Shown piece by piece: positions 23,386-36,642 of a stretch of DNA of 64,000 nt; within the stretch, counting starts at the first letter, position 1, and the number at the start of each line of letters is the position of its first letter. A program made the position numbers and the translations under genes. This stretch comes from Enoplosus armatus (Eukaryota > Chordata > Actinopteri > Centrarchiformes > Enoplosidae). The stretch spans positions 10,718,501 through 10,782,500 of the forward strand of contig NC_092193.1 in the NCBI RefSeq assembly GCF_043641665.1, in the 5' to 3' direction. Under the pieces are notes generated by a model. That model did not search any database and was not told where the DNA came from. It saw only the letters and a list, made by a program, of their open reading frames with translations.

Positions 23386-25074
23386 CTTATTAGTGTATGA
23401 TTTTTTAAACACGTCTGCTTACTCTCTTATTTCAAGGGTGTTAGACTGTAAATGTTCAACATTGAAATTAAATAATGGTAGTTTCGTAAAGATGAAATAA
23501 TAAAAAAACATTCTTGTTATATAAAAGCTCCCTGGGCAACACTTCTATCTATAAGCAGTATATACACATTTAATCAATGCTTTAAAACACACTATAATAT
23601 AGTTGTCAGCAGATAGAAGTGTTTATTAATGTATTTGTCTACTGTGACTCCTGTGGGCACCCATAAGTGGAGGCTGTGTATTTCAGATAATAAACATAGT
23701 AAGACACAGTTATAAAATGTGTCTTCACAGGAAACGTTAATTGCTGACACTGTTCATTATTTAACACTCATAGTGTTATTCTTGCATGTTTCCTTGATGA
23801 CTTGGGATCTATATTTTTCCTATCTAAGATGCCCTTTAAAGTATATCTGTTTCTTCTCTTTCCACATCCAAACAACCCCCCCCCCCCCAAAAAAAAAGAG
23901 ATTGAGTAGTGCAAAAGGATTGTTCTTGACCCTCTCTTGATTTTCAAACAGCATTTCTTGTCTTCCCTGGTGACTTTCCGGGGGGAACTGTCGTTTAATG
24001 CACCGTTAAAAGGCTGCAGCTGGAAAAGTGAACAGGAACATTTTTTAACAACCTCACAAAGCCCCTAAAGCCTAAACCCAGAGCTGCCTCTGACCACCTC
24101 ACGCAAAAGAGGAAGCAGTCCCTCAAACCGCAGACTCCAAATGTTGCATGTCAATCTTCCATGTTGGGCAGATGCGATGGTCAATTCGCTTTCATTTTTC
24201 TGACCGAGCCTATCAAGTATTGATTTTGAAAGCATCTCCTGACCACGGTTGAATTGTAATAAACATAATTCAAATTTGGACATGGGTAGTGTGAGATATA
24301 GTGGAGACCTTGAAGGCATCCAGGAGAAATGGGGAGGACAGGGCTTGTGCTGTAGCTTATTTCCAGAGGGGGGAAAGAGGGATCTGTCCTGGATGTACTG
24401 GGCATATATTTCCTGGAGGAACAGCAAATCTTGAAGGAGAAGTCATAGTCAGAAAAGATTCATTTCATCATCAAGAGAATATACAGCCAGGCTGCGTCTG
24501 CAAGTTGTACTATTCGATAATGTATGTGTCTGAAAAAATCAGTTTCCTTGGAAAGAAATGAGTTATACTACTCGTCCTTGGGTATCATAGCCCATACAAT
24601 TTGTCTCTAGGACATCGGCCCATAGAATTAAGGACAAAGAGGAAATATTGAGAGAGAGTGAATGAAACATGCGCACACATGCGCAACTTAATAAGAAAAA
24701 TTGTCCAAGTATGTGAGTCATCAAAGCAGACAACTGGGTAAACGGCACAACAAGGGGTGCCAACGCTCATATTAGATCCCGGGCCCTGGGGCATCATTGT
24801 GTGTTATGAGTTCAGCATTAATTGCTGCCTTTGGGAACGTTTGTTCTTGACGTAATTACTTGTCAGAGGGAACCCTGACTCCAGATGAAGCATGAGCTGC
24901 GGAGGAGCATGCTTTGTGACAAATAATTCAGGGTTTTAACAAGACAAAGCTGATTCCCAACACTATAAAGAGAAAATGTATCCCTCTGTTACTGGTGCTT
25001 GTACAGTAATTGCAGCTCTGGCAGAGACTAAGCCAAAAAGATCTTGTTCAATATTAATGTCGTTTCTGCAATAC
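23386..25074. other. Intergenic, no gene seen
   Basis: Includes a C14-A9 run at about 23877-23899. Several open frames of 60-120 codons overlap on both strands around 24065-24560 but share no recognisable motif with known families. I do not call them genes. Confidence 0.5.
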
Positions 25075-25410
25075 AGAGCTGAAACAATTAATGGATTAAT
25101 CGATTACAACAGCAAAACAATCGGCAACTATTTTGTTTTTGAGCAAAAATGCTGAAAACTGTATAGTTGCTGCTTCTCATTTGTGGGGATTTGCTGCTTT
25201 TCCTTCTTTCTTTTGATACTAAATTGAACATCTTTCGGTTTCAGACTGTTGGTCAGACAGAACAAGACATCTGAAGATGTCACTTTGGGATTTGTGTCAT
25301 TTGTGATGTGCATTTTTCACTATTTTCTGCCATTTAGTAGACCCAAATGAGTAATCGAGCAATCAAAAAAAAAAAACAGGATATGGATAGATAATGTTAA
25401 TAAATTGCCG
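25075..25410 (+). mobile_element. MITE-like repeat, copy 3
   Basis: CAGAGCTGAAACAATTAATG, ATTAATCGATTACAA, ATCGGCAACTATTTTG, GGATTTGCTGCTTTTCCTT, CAGACTGTTGGTCAGACAG, CTGAAGATGTCACTTTGGG and GACCCAAATGAGTAATCGA occur in the family order. It has ATTAATCGATTA-type ends and is one of the better preserved copies here. Confidence 0.8.
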
Positions 25411-28400
25411 CCCTACTTTATTTTTACATCGCATGCTGTGTATTTAATGCATCGCTCTGCCTAAAACTGACCTAAAATTGAACATGAGCAAGTTTTTGAT
25501 CTCAGATTTCAGTGTCACTTTTCACATTTATTGCTCTGCTTGACCGTTTGACATGCATGCACACCCACATCAACACTCGGGAACAGGCACTCATGCACAT
25601 GCACACACCAAACACACACACACATACACGCATGCCCTGTTGGACTTCGAAGCCTTGTGACCGTCATGTCCATCTTTTCAAACACTGTCCAGACAGGAGA
25701 AAAACCTTGGCCATCAGCTCTCCTCTCTGAACCTGTCCATCACTGTCACTCTGGATCAGTGGTGCAGAACTCATCCTTCCTCTCCCGCTGGTCCCCGCTG
25801 GACTGGACTTGCTCAGTCTAGCTCCTCATATCGCTGTCAGGAGTCCCAACTGACAGCCTGCTGCTGCAGCTGATTCCAGTTTGTTGGCCCTGCTATGGGG
25901 CGATGCCAACAATCTGTGCTGTGGCAGTGGGTGGCCGTCTGGTAAGGAAAAGCTTTGATAGGTACAATGATGGTGTTATTGATATGGGCATCTTAACACC
26001 CCAAAAGCACTATCATATGCATGAAATAGCAGCGTGCTGGAATGGCAATCCCTGACTTTGACGTGAGAATGCTCAAATCCTGCAGTTCACAGGGAGAGAT
26101 GACGATGTGGGTTGAACACGCACAAGTCTCAACAGCTTGACCAGACCGGATGTCCCACCAGTCCTGCGTCTGTGCATGAGACACAGGCCTTTTCTTTCTC
26201 TCTCTGCACCACATGTGTGAATTCTATCGTAATGGCTGGGGTTTCCAGAGAACTCTGGATCTTTCAAACAAACCACAACAGGCGGTAAACCCAGCTTCTC
26301 AGCCTCCCACAGAGACAGGGACAGTCAGTGGAGAAGTGAGAGTGGGGATTGGAATTTAATTACAGCCTTAAAGCCCTCAGAGTCCAATATGAGAGAGAGG
26401 GATGAGACATAAATCTACAGGGGTGCCTTTGTTTGTACGGTGGCTACAACAAGAAAATCATTCAAAACCCACTGCGGTGACACTTAAGTCTGTAGAACAG
26501 CGGTTCAAAGTTTGACGGACGAACAACTGGGCTTTCAAAGACTGACATAGTCACTCAATCATTCATCCCAGCTTTCTTTAATTAAAGTGTCCATTCTTGT
26601 TCTATTATGGAAAACTGCGCCTCAATAACAGACTGGAAGTAACAAAGACAAATATAGATTTGATTACACTCCCTGGGCAATATGCCAATCAGTATATTTG
26701 ACTGTGTATTAAAATTATGATTGAATTTCAACAGCTGACAGAAAAATGAGATTTTAACTGTCCAGCCAAAGGACGCTGGGGAGTCCACTGATTAACTATT
26801 GAGAAGGTTTACTAAACTAACTGTGTCTCGCAATACATCACTTTAGGAGCCAAGATTCATGGCTAAAATCAATCTGTCTTTTTCCACATTGCTGACCATA
26901 AACACAATTCCCCTGTGTCTAAGTGAAAGAACATGGATGTACTATTACAAGGGAACCTATGGCCTTATGATTGGATTCAAAGCTGCTTTGGCCGACACAT
27001 CAAGGGGAATTTTCTGGGCTGCAGATTGGCCAGACTGGCGGCAGAGCATAGAATCTGCAGAGTGAGTTAGAAGTCACAGGCCTGCTCCCAATCCATTGTA
27101 TTTCAGCCAGGGTGGGGCACTGAGGATGAAAACCAGATTGGGTGCTCCACATACTGTTCCGCATACGGCATGGAGAGTAATGCCCGAAGGACGCTTTCTG
27201 TCTCTTTCTCCTTTGCTTCACATTTGTAACAGAGATGCAGTGAGGAAGTGTTGATTCAGGACTTAACTGGACACTGCTCTGATAGGTGTGACAGGGAACA
27301 CTGAAGGGTTACATTCACAACGGCGTGGCTGGCAGTGTAACTCAGAGACAGAGAGAAAAATCAGGCTTGTGGCTCTGCGAGAGGCTGTCAGGGGGTGGGG
27401 CACCCTCTAGTGCAGAAATCCAGATGTAGGTCACTGCCAAAGAATTCCAAAATCCTGATGTTCTGGCCAACTGGGAGGCTACAAAACCTTCTCCATGTAA
27501 ATAACGTCAGCAAATCACCCCCTACAATCCCTTCCATAAAGAATCTGGAGACATTTAAGCTGAGACAGCCATGAGAATACAAACCGCATGTCTTCTTCTG
27601 TTAGGGTTTCTTAAATCACCTCAGCTCTGCTTAAACAAAATATTAGGGTGCAATTTGACAGGGACACGTCAGGCAATGGATGTGGGGGTATGACGTTCGT
27701 AGTGCTTATATAGGAAAGAAGTTAGTTGTCCAACCTGTCAGTCATGATTGCTTTTGGCATCAATATCATGCTAATATACCTTTTCAAACTGACTAGGTTT
27801 GCTCAACAAATTGCTACAAAATATTGCAGTCATTTTGTTTGTCCGGACAAAAGTCTTTAGGCATCTATTTGAGGAACTGAATGAGAGTTGTGTGCTGAAC
27901 TTTCCACTGATATAATTGGCCTTGTTCCAGTGACAGAAAGGTCTCAATCCTCAGCGTTTGAACTAAGAGGATGAGCCTGGAATGAGAAACTATGCCATGC
28001 ATACACTGGGAAAGCTACATGGAAGCTCTGCGGCTAAGAAAGCATATGTGAATTCTTTGTGCACAACCAAAAAAAGATGGATTCTCCTCACAAAAACAGC
28101 CAGGAAAAAAACGAATACCAGTAAAATCATGGGTCTCTAGAGGGCCACCGATTCCACCCGTTTTGATTTGTGTAATCGCAGCCATGCGAGTGTCATCATT
28201 CCCTCATTTCAGTTCGAGGTTCATTCCACCATCTTTATATCCATTTTTCTGACACATGGGATCTCTTTCCCCCAGGAGCTGTGAGGTGTTACCCACCAGA
28301 TGTTTTATTCTCAGTCCACTCATGGAGACGTTTCGAATTGGAGACATTTGGCTTTTAAAGATCTTGTTGAAATGTAGCTATGTGTGTGCTGGTTGTGAGA

Positions 28401-28705
28401 AACATGGAAGTGTTCAAAACCAGGAGAGTGATCCACATAAATATCTATGTCGCACTGTGGACTTAATAGTTACTTTGGGCTGCCACCTTCTAGCTTAACA
28501 TTTACTCCCCATAAAATCACAGCAGAGTGACGTCTGGACTTCATGCAGAAAACCACTGTTGTACTTCAAATGTCAGGGTGGTTTTCACTACCTAACTGCA
28601 CTAAAACTGCTCTCCAACAGAGTAATGCAATAATGTATTCACTCACTCGCCATCTAAAGCGAAATCTGAAATAAAGAACCCCTTTAGCCATTCATTTGCC
28701 AGTTC
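25411..28705. other. Intergenic, no gene seen
   Basis: Contains a short CA-rich stretch near 25557-25632. No conserved coding exon or RNA gene could be recognised. Sequence near 25740-25950 is more GC-rich than its surroundings, but nothing specific marks it as an exon. Confidence 0.5.
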
Positions 28706-28955
28706 TTTTCTCAGTTTATTGATTAATTATTTGGTCTATAAAATGCCAGAAAATAGTGGACAATGCCCGTCACAATTTCCCAGAACCCAAGTTGATACAT
28801 TGAAATGTCGTGTTTTGTCCATAACCCAAACATATTCAGTTTACTCTCACATTTAAGGAGTTTAGAACAAGACAAGTTTGGGCTTTTATGCTCAAGAATT
28901 ACTTGATGCATTAATTAGACTCACTAATCAAATACGTTATTGTTTCAGCTGTAAT
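28706..28955 (-). mobile_element. MITE-like repeat, copy 4 (reverse orientation)
   Basis: TTGATTAATTATTTGGTCTA, AAATGCCAGAAAATAGTGGA, CAATTTCCCAGAACCCAAG, GTGTTTTGTCCATAACCCAAA and CATATTCAGTTTACTCTCAC are the family landmarks in the reverse-complement order. It ends TGTTTCAGCTGTAA. Confidence 0.78.
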
Positions 28956-30985
28956 ATAATGGTTTACCCAAATAACCCAAATAAGAATATTTTTTCTCTC
29001 TTGACATTTAGAATTGTTTTGGTAGAAAGTAGTTAACAATTAAAACTTTTCTTAGTGAGGTCTGTGGATTATTTAAGGTAATGGGACACTGCTACTGGAA
29101 AGAGATGTGCTGCTTTTTAATAATTTAAATGTAATGTTTTAATACTGTGAGCACTACAAGTCTCTAAACCTTGAAAGTAAAACCAAAACATGGCTATATG
29201 GAAGTGAAAAAATATGTTTTTGTTTTTGTAAGTTTGTTCGGGTGAACTGGCCCTTTAAGTATAGATGACACATATTTGTTATGATTATCAAAATGGAGCA
29301 AAAAACATAGGTTGTATCACCAGTCTATATAAATACCATTTTACAAGCTACTTGAGGTAATTATGGGGAGAGAGACTTCTGCTATGTTTGCATAACATTA
29401 CGGCTATGCACCCCTTTTTCCCCTCCTTGACGAAAATACCCTGTGAACTCAGCTCTAAACAAAGTGTAGAGGCTGGCAGTACACACATGACATGTATGTA
29501 CTGTGACATGTCAACATGACTGGTTGTATTTATCCCGGCACAGGTTGCGACTGACCAGCCACGCATGACTGTTGTACCAGTCACTAAGGTTAATTAACTA
29601 TCTGGAAACTATTTCGGCCCTGCCAAGTTTGTGTCACTTCAGGTATGTCTCAATTTAATGTCTTCCGCTCTAAGTATAGGTGGCTGGCACAGGCTCAGAG
29701 TGCTTTTCTGTTGTGCGGAATTATAATGACAGGACAGAGAATGCAATGGTGTGGGCACCGGCTCAAAAAGGTTTCACTCACAGGTTACCCAGAGGAACTG
29801 TGTGTTTTTTCAAAAAATGCCAGGACAACCATTAAAATGATAAAGACCCTCATTTCTTTTACATTAGTGTTTTAATCCAACATACATAAATACTGCCCTA
29901 CAAAGGCAAAATGCACTATCAACATATTTGTTCAAATTTCAGTTCTGACTTTTAATTTTGACATCTGCTTTACTATATTAAAAAAACATATTATATCATA
30001 GAAATGTGTCATTTCTATGAAAACAGCTTCAAAACAGAGCTTAAAAACCACATTAAGAACAGCTCAAGCAAGAGCGCTATAAGCTAGCTGGTGAGGTAGC
30101 CACAGCTAGTTTAAGCTAAATTTACTCATTTTCCATATCCATCTGTAATTGAAAAATAGCCATTTTAATGAAATTAAGTGATTTTCTTAAACAAACTAGC
30201 TCAAATGGACAAGAAAGCTAAAGAGCATGTTTTGTTTCTGCAGGTCTGTAGGTTCTATGTCAATCACTTGTAGGTAATCAGCCTAAGAAGACATAACATG
30301 AAGCCAGTTCAACTTTCTATATGTTACCAGTTGGCTAGCCAGCCTTAAAATATGAAGCCTTTCTCAACTTCACTGCTTATGCAGGTACTGCTCTCTGCCT
30401 TTGTAGCTCATACTATAGCTTGTGCTTGTAAAAGAAGTTGGGGTATTATCGGGAGAAAAGTCGGGATATTTGTTCTCTTTTGTAAAGCAGAAATCCCAGG
30501 AATAATTATTGTAGCTTCTAGATGGTCTCAAAGCAAAAGAACAGACATATTAAACTGCTCTTTGGTGTCTATATTCATGCCTTGGCCTTATTTGTTTGGC
30601 GCATTAGCATAATCAAATATTGCATGAAACACAGTTGTCATATTGCTGCATTGCTTGTACCTGCGATGTGTTGATGTTATTTCTTTTGTTGAGACACAGT
30701 TATTGCAGCACAATTCATTGGGGGACATCAAAGCCTCTGTTCTCTATGTAAAACAGTGGAAAGGCTCTCGGCAGCTTCGTATCTGTAGCTGTAGTCAATT
30801 GCCACTTCAGGATGGATCTGGTATTTCTGCCACACAACAAAATGTATGAACATGTCATACTGTCAAATGTATCTACAGATACAGTGATGCTCTGCAAACA
30901 TGAATTTATCATAAGTACATTAAATGAAGAGAAATGCATTAAAATCTCTGCGAGAAAAGCTTGTGATATGTAACCTGACATCTTA

Positions 30986-30990
<5 letters not shown>

Positions 30991-31018
<28 letters not shown>
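30991..31018. repeat. (GT)n microsatellite
   Basis: About 14 GT units in intergenic sequence. Confidence 0.95.
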
Positions 31019-31023
<5 letters not shown>

Positions 31024-34000
31024 TCTGAATAGTGAAAAGGCAATTTGATATTGCATGTATAATGTGAATGTGGGATTTCATTTTTCACCTTGGTATGAAA
31101 TTATTAATTAACTGCATTTACTATTCACACCTTTCACCTCTACAATTACATGAAACATTCAAATGCAATAGGCGTGTTCTGCATTCAACATTAGGGATAA
31201 TATGATCTTTAAAGTGAAAGGATTGATTAAAGAAACAAGCCAACCTACTGCATTTATGCAGTGTGTTGTGAAGGTAAGAGTCCCTAACATCTTGAAATAA
31301 CAGAGGCCATGATGAGCTTAAAATCAAGGAAACAGCACTTTATTTTTGCTTTCTGCAAAATCATTTAATGTTTAAGTGTGAGTGTGTGTGTGTGTGAGTG
31401 TGTGTGTGAGAACAGAGTTAGGGAGGCAGATAAATTCTGGTACATGGGTGGAACTGGATTATTGCCAACAAGTTCAAATTGAAGACTATTTTTGCATTGT
31501 TCACGTTGAGTGATTGCTGAGTGTGACGCATTAGTTATGCTGACTGCAGAGCTATAAATAATATTTTACTGTGGTGAGGATGTGTGTGTCTGTTAGCATG
31601 ACATCTGGGTTTTAATTCTGGGGGAAAAAATCCCATATCTGCATGATCCTACTAACGCAAGCCATCTGAAGAGAATACAGATGAGAGATGCTCCCTCCAT
31701 TCTCCCACAACCTCCTTCAACAACAGTGCACGGCAACACACAGTGACCTTGGCTGATTAAATATTCCTCTTTGGTTTGTATTCTGAAAAGCCCAGCCTTC
31801 AGTATCTGTCTATAGTGTGCATGTAGTGAGCACCTACAAAGGTGCTGGACTGTGAAAAGGAATTTGAAATGAAATATTTTAATAGCAGAGTGGTTGATAC
31901 TGCTTTCTGCAGGGGCTTGTTTGTGGATTGATATGTATGCATATGATGGTGGGGATATGCATGCATGTGTGCAGATCAATCTGATTTCATTGAATGTGGC
32001 CTGTGGGATTTATTATCATCACTCATTTTAATGAGGTAGTAGGTGATAGGACAACAAGATCACTAAGAGTAATGTTCCACAGGGAGAGTGAAAAGACCGC
32101 CACCAGATGGTTCAGCTGGGAATGACTGGAATACCAAACAGGCTTTACAAACAGAATGCTTTTACTTGCAAGGTTAGCTAGCATAATTCCTGCCATGTTT
32201 ACAGAAATAGACTTGAAACAGCCTATTAGAGGGTTTGAGGCAAAAGAAAGAGAGCAAAACGGATGATGTAGCACACTCCAGTCCACGCCACATACTCAGG
32301 AAACACATCGTGATTTATATACAGTATGAAGGAACATAACTCTTTCACATGATCGCCACAGTGGACTAATATCTCCAGGAAAATAATGTTGTTTAGGGGT
32401 CTCTGTTGTGGGCATGCTAAATGTCTGCATCATAACATTTCACATTGCAGTGCTGAAGATATACAATATCATGTGGGCCAGACTGATCCCTGGTTTAATT
32501 TCATAGCAAATTGTTGGCTCTTTGAAGCCTTCAGTTACCACATGGTGACACTGGAAATGGTCTATTTAATACCTGTTATATTGTCACTAGACCCACCAGT
32601 CCTTCAGCTGCCTCAAGCCCTCTGTGAGATTGCAGACGAACAAAGGGAATATGAATTAAGTCTGTAACTGAGCTGGCCCCTGGCATACTGAATTCTAAAT
32701 TTGGCAATGCTTTATGAGCCTTTCATATGATTTGGGTCTGATAATTCTTGGTCTTAATTACAATGGTAACAGGCGGACCTGGGCTACAAAAAGATGTTGG
32801 AACATAGGAAGCAGAGCTATCAGGAGAGTTTAAAAAAAGTGAGAAAAGCTGAGAATACCACTCCCACATTCTGGATTTATAAAAGGGAAAGTTGGAGTCA
32901 AGATGAATCCTGAAAGACCAGAAAGCAGTCCTGGAATTGGCAATGTCTTGAGAAGTATGTGTGAGAAGCCTGTGCAGACTTCTCAGTTCTGATTTTAAGC
33001 TATTTAACAACCCCATTCCCTGCTGAACACTGGCACACTAAGGCCAAAACTGTCTCTCATGTCCAATGCAAAATTTAGAGCTACTTGAAAACTGTAATAA
33101 TGTGAATGCAGTTTAAATCCAGACATAGTCACATCTTATTACAGCCGACACAGTGCATGAACTGCAGGTTCGCAATGGCTCAATATTTAGAGCAGAGGCA
33201 GCAGTCGGTGAATCTGTTTGAAATACACAACCGCAGTCTGCTGTGCTGATGCCAAAAAGTCTCAGAAAACTAAGTAGTGGGACAACAGAACAATACAAAC
33301 GTTATGAACTGAACTGTCACAAATGTAGAAACGCTGTTGATAAGACTAATAGCAAAAATAATATGAGGCCATGCTGAAGATACAAATAAGCATTAGCTGG
33401 CTGACAGAGTAACTCATGCACTACTGAGAATAAATACAGAGTTAAGTCAAAAACTTCCCAAGATTAACCTGATAAGACTTCAATCATCTTCACAGTCATT
33501 TTCCATTCAACCTATCTCTGGAAACTTCTACACAAACCAGCCAACAAACCACTTAACCTGAAGCTCAGTTTAATTGCACATTAAGATACCATAGAATTGT
33601 CTGGTAACACCGTGAGAAGCAGTCAGCTAGCTTTTATCCAGATTCAAGGACACTTAGTACAGCAAAATATTGCTATGAGTCACAAGACTGAAAAGCTTTT
33701 GCAAACCAAGCAAGAGCGCGGCCAAAAAGAAAAAAGGGACCCAAAAAACTTCAAACAGATTGATGAAACATCATCAAAATGAGAGTTCCCCCTCAGCGTG
33801 CTCATCCCTGCTCTCACAGACATTATAGGCACTCTGAAAGCTGCTGTCTGTGGAATTGACAAGCAGTGCCAGGTCAGGTGTTTGATCTCGGTCGTAATCA
33901 TTACGATGCTTTTAATTGATACAGGTTTGTCCCCCACTGCTGCAGGTCCAGGTGAAACATTTGATCCACGCTCCCTGCCGTAAAAACCTGTCCCTGGGAG

Positions 34001-35613
34001 GTGCTTCTGTCTACCTGTCACCTCTGTCTCTGGGGCAAAATCAAACATCTAAGACAGCAGAGTCAGAAGCAGAGTCTGTGGCTATTACACGACCGTACCT
34101 GTGTTTTTGCACACAGCCCATTTACAATGAATTATGTATATTCTATGCAACTGCCAAGCATTCCCAAAGCGTACCACAGCTTTTTAGAGTGATCAATGTG
34201 TTTTTCATGCCTTCTAGGCATTAAATTGTTTACTGTTTAATGTCAGTTCAGTTTGGAAATGAACTTGCAGAGGTTTGAGATAGAGCTTCAGATAGTTAAT
34301 CTATTACAGCAAATATTTTTACATTATTTATGAATTATTGCATTCATAGTAACATGCCATGGTAATACAACCGAAACTATGGATTCCTTTGAAGCATATA
34401 CGCAGGTGGTGCATTCATATGCTGGCAGGAATTTGTGATTCAAACCTGGACGACACACGTTTTGCAAAAATAAACATACTCCTGCCATTTCCCGTGTACA
34501 AGTTCTCAGTACTTGAGGTGTTTCTACTTGTAGGCTGCTACTAAATAGTTAGAATAACTCAAATGCAGAAGACAAACTGCCCTCAGGGGATTGATAAAGT
34601 GCAACTTCGTATTAGCTTTTTTTTTTGGTTTTACACTACTACATTACTAAAGTTCGACATGTCCCATCAACACAGCTTTCATATCACTGAAGACCGACAC
34701 CCTACCTCATTCATATACATATGATATTTGGCATGTGTCAAAAAACATGAGGACAAACAGGCTAACAACTCAAACATTTTTAAATTGCATAAAACATTTT
34801 TGGATATAAAATGGCCCAAACGTGTATAATACAACTCACATGCAAATTGAGGCAACATGGACATCCAACTGGAGTTCCTGGAGGCCTGATGAATGAGAGT
34901 TTGGTATTCAATCACCATTAAGCTCTGCTTTTGTCCACAAACTGCTGTGAAAAATATTTGTATTCTTAGCTTATGAGGTCTTTGAATTTCCTTGAATTAT
35001 TTTCCAGCACTAGTTTATATCAGCTCTCTGCCTTTCAGTTCTGGCAATCACTGCACAGTCATTCTGCCTGAGCTCTTTGCTGTAAACAGCTGCAGTTTAT
35101 ACAGAGGGGTTGATGAGAGCACTGAGACTCAACCACACAGTACTGCTGTGGACTGGAACCAAAACAGGAACTGACATTGTCTACAAACTACGAGCTGCAG
35201 AGTTGGATCTTATTTCTAAAATCTCAATTTCAAACAATTGCAGGTTTGATGTAATTCTAATTCACTTCACTTGATGAAAATATGAATTTGGTAGCTTCAT
35301 GCATTAAGACATTTGCTGTTAAGCAGCTGACATCCGAGCAAGTCTTGGTCATCCTATTGGCTTCCTATCAGCACTTCCATCAAAACATTTTCAAAACAAT
35401 CCAAACCTTTCAAGTGCATTACCACACAACCATTAACATAACCTTGACTAAGAACAATGATGCCTGAATGTCCATTATGATGGATTACCCTTTTCAAGAA
35501 AAGTCTCTGATGTTGATTTTCATACCATACTGAAATGAACTGAAACCAGTAGCTGTCTGGGAGGTAGAAAAAATGCATTCATCATTCTAAAAACATATGT
35601 GCACAAGTCAAGG

Positions 35614-35626
35614 GGGTCAAAGGTCA
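35614..35626 (+). promoter_or_regulatory. Candidate DR1 nuclear-receptor site
   Basis: GGGTCAAAGGTCA is two AGGTCA-type half-sites in direct repeat separated by one base. This is the consensus form bound by HNF4, RXR or PPAR type receptors. A third partial half-site (AAAGGCT) follows. It lies 8 kb upstream of prkacb with no gene closer. Function is inferred from the motif alone. Confidence 0.3.
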
Positions 35627-36614
35627 AAGGCTGAAAAGTCAAGGAGGCTTGACTTCTGAGATGTATGGTGAGGTGTCACTGGATTTCTACAGCCGGCATT
35701 TTAACTTATGTGAGAAAGTGGGTCAAAACTTCGACTCTGCTGTGACCGCGCAGTGTGGTTACGCCCTTTCATGTAAAACCATACATGAGTCATGACAAGT
35801 CGTTTGTCATGACGATCTTATATAGTCTAAACCCAGCGCCATAAATGATTATGACCAGTGTCATGTCTTATCAGTGCTGGCATTATATAGGCTTTACAGC
35901 ACGACGGCTCAGGTTTAATATTATCATAGGTCATTTACTGCGCTGTTTGCATTGCTTTGAAGGATTTATGTCCGGCCTACTCACTGTCCAGTATTCATAT
36001 GAAAGGGGCTTATGTCGGTCCCAGAAGTGGAAAGATTGGGGATGGAAACAGTTGAGTTGAGGGTAACACTCAGTGCTCAGTTGGGGCGGGGGAGGCAGAA
36101 ATTTAAAAGAGCTTTACTGCTGTAGCTTTCACTCTGGCTTTGATTGTCTTTGCTTTGATCTGGTTTGGGGCGGCCATGTTGTGCAGTGTTATCCTCCCAT
36201 AATCTCTGCCATCTCTGAAACGCTGCAGTGGAAAAGACACTGACTGGGTTTCTCTGTGTCTGCACTGCCTTAGCCAATATTTTCACCCCTCACAGTAAGC
36301 ATGAATCACCTTATCTATGAATAAAAACTGGAGAAACATCTTCTGAAGGAACGCTGAATACATCCCAAAAAGAAAAAACACATGGTTCAGTCTGTCGAGG
36401 AAGAGAACAACACAATTCTTTGAAATGGAATATACAAGTATGACTCTGGCAAGGTGACCTGGACCACTTTCTTGCCATCCTTTGCACTTCGACTTCCTCA
36501 TGCATGCCCTGTTTTGTTAATGAATCAACCCTCCTCTTAATCAAATGCAACATTACCTTCCCTTCAGCAACTAAAACAGTGTACTACAGAAAAAGCTGCT
36601 ATGTGCTGTTTTCT

Positions 36615-36642
36615 GGGGGGGGGGGGGGGGGGGGGGGGGGGG
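36615..36642. repeat. G28 homopolymer
   Basis: Twenty-eight consecutive G on the + strand. Length in an assembly is often unreliable for such tracts. It is able in principle to form a G-quadruplex. Confidence 0.9.

Larger units (their letters stand above)
28956..36614. other. Intergenic, no gene seen
   Basis: No supported exon. A stretch at about 29020-29262 ending GTGAACTGGCCCTTTAAG resembles the end of a dispersed fish repeat, with low certainty. Also present are (GT)n at 30991-31018, a GT-rich stretch near 31378-31408, and a nuclear-receptor-type direct repeat at 35614-35626, which has its own entry. Confidence 0.5.

Noticed and set aside
24065..24561. Cluster of overlapping open frames of 61-120 codons on both strands
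   Set aside because: No recognisable domain, no convincing splice sites or initiation context, and overlap on both strands argues for chance.
33680..34224. Open frames of 102-122 codons in the intergenic interval
   Set aside because: No family signature and no linked exon; consistent with chance open frames.
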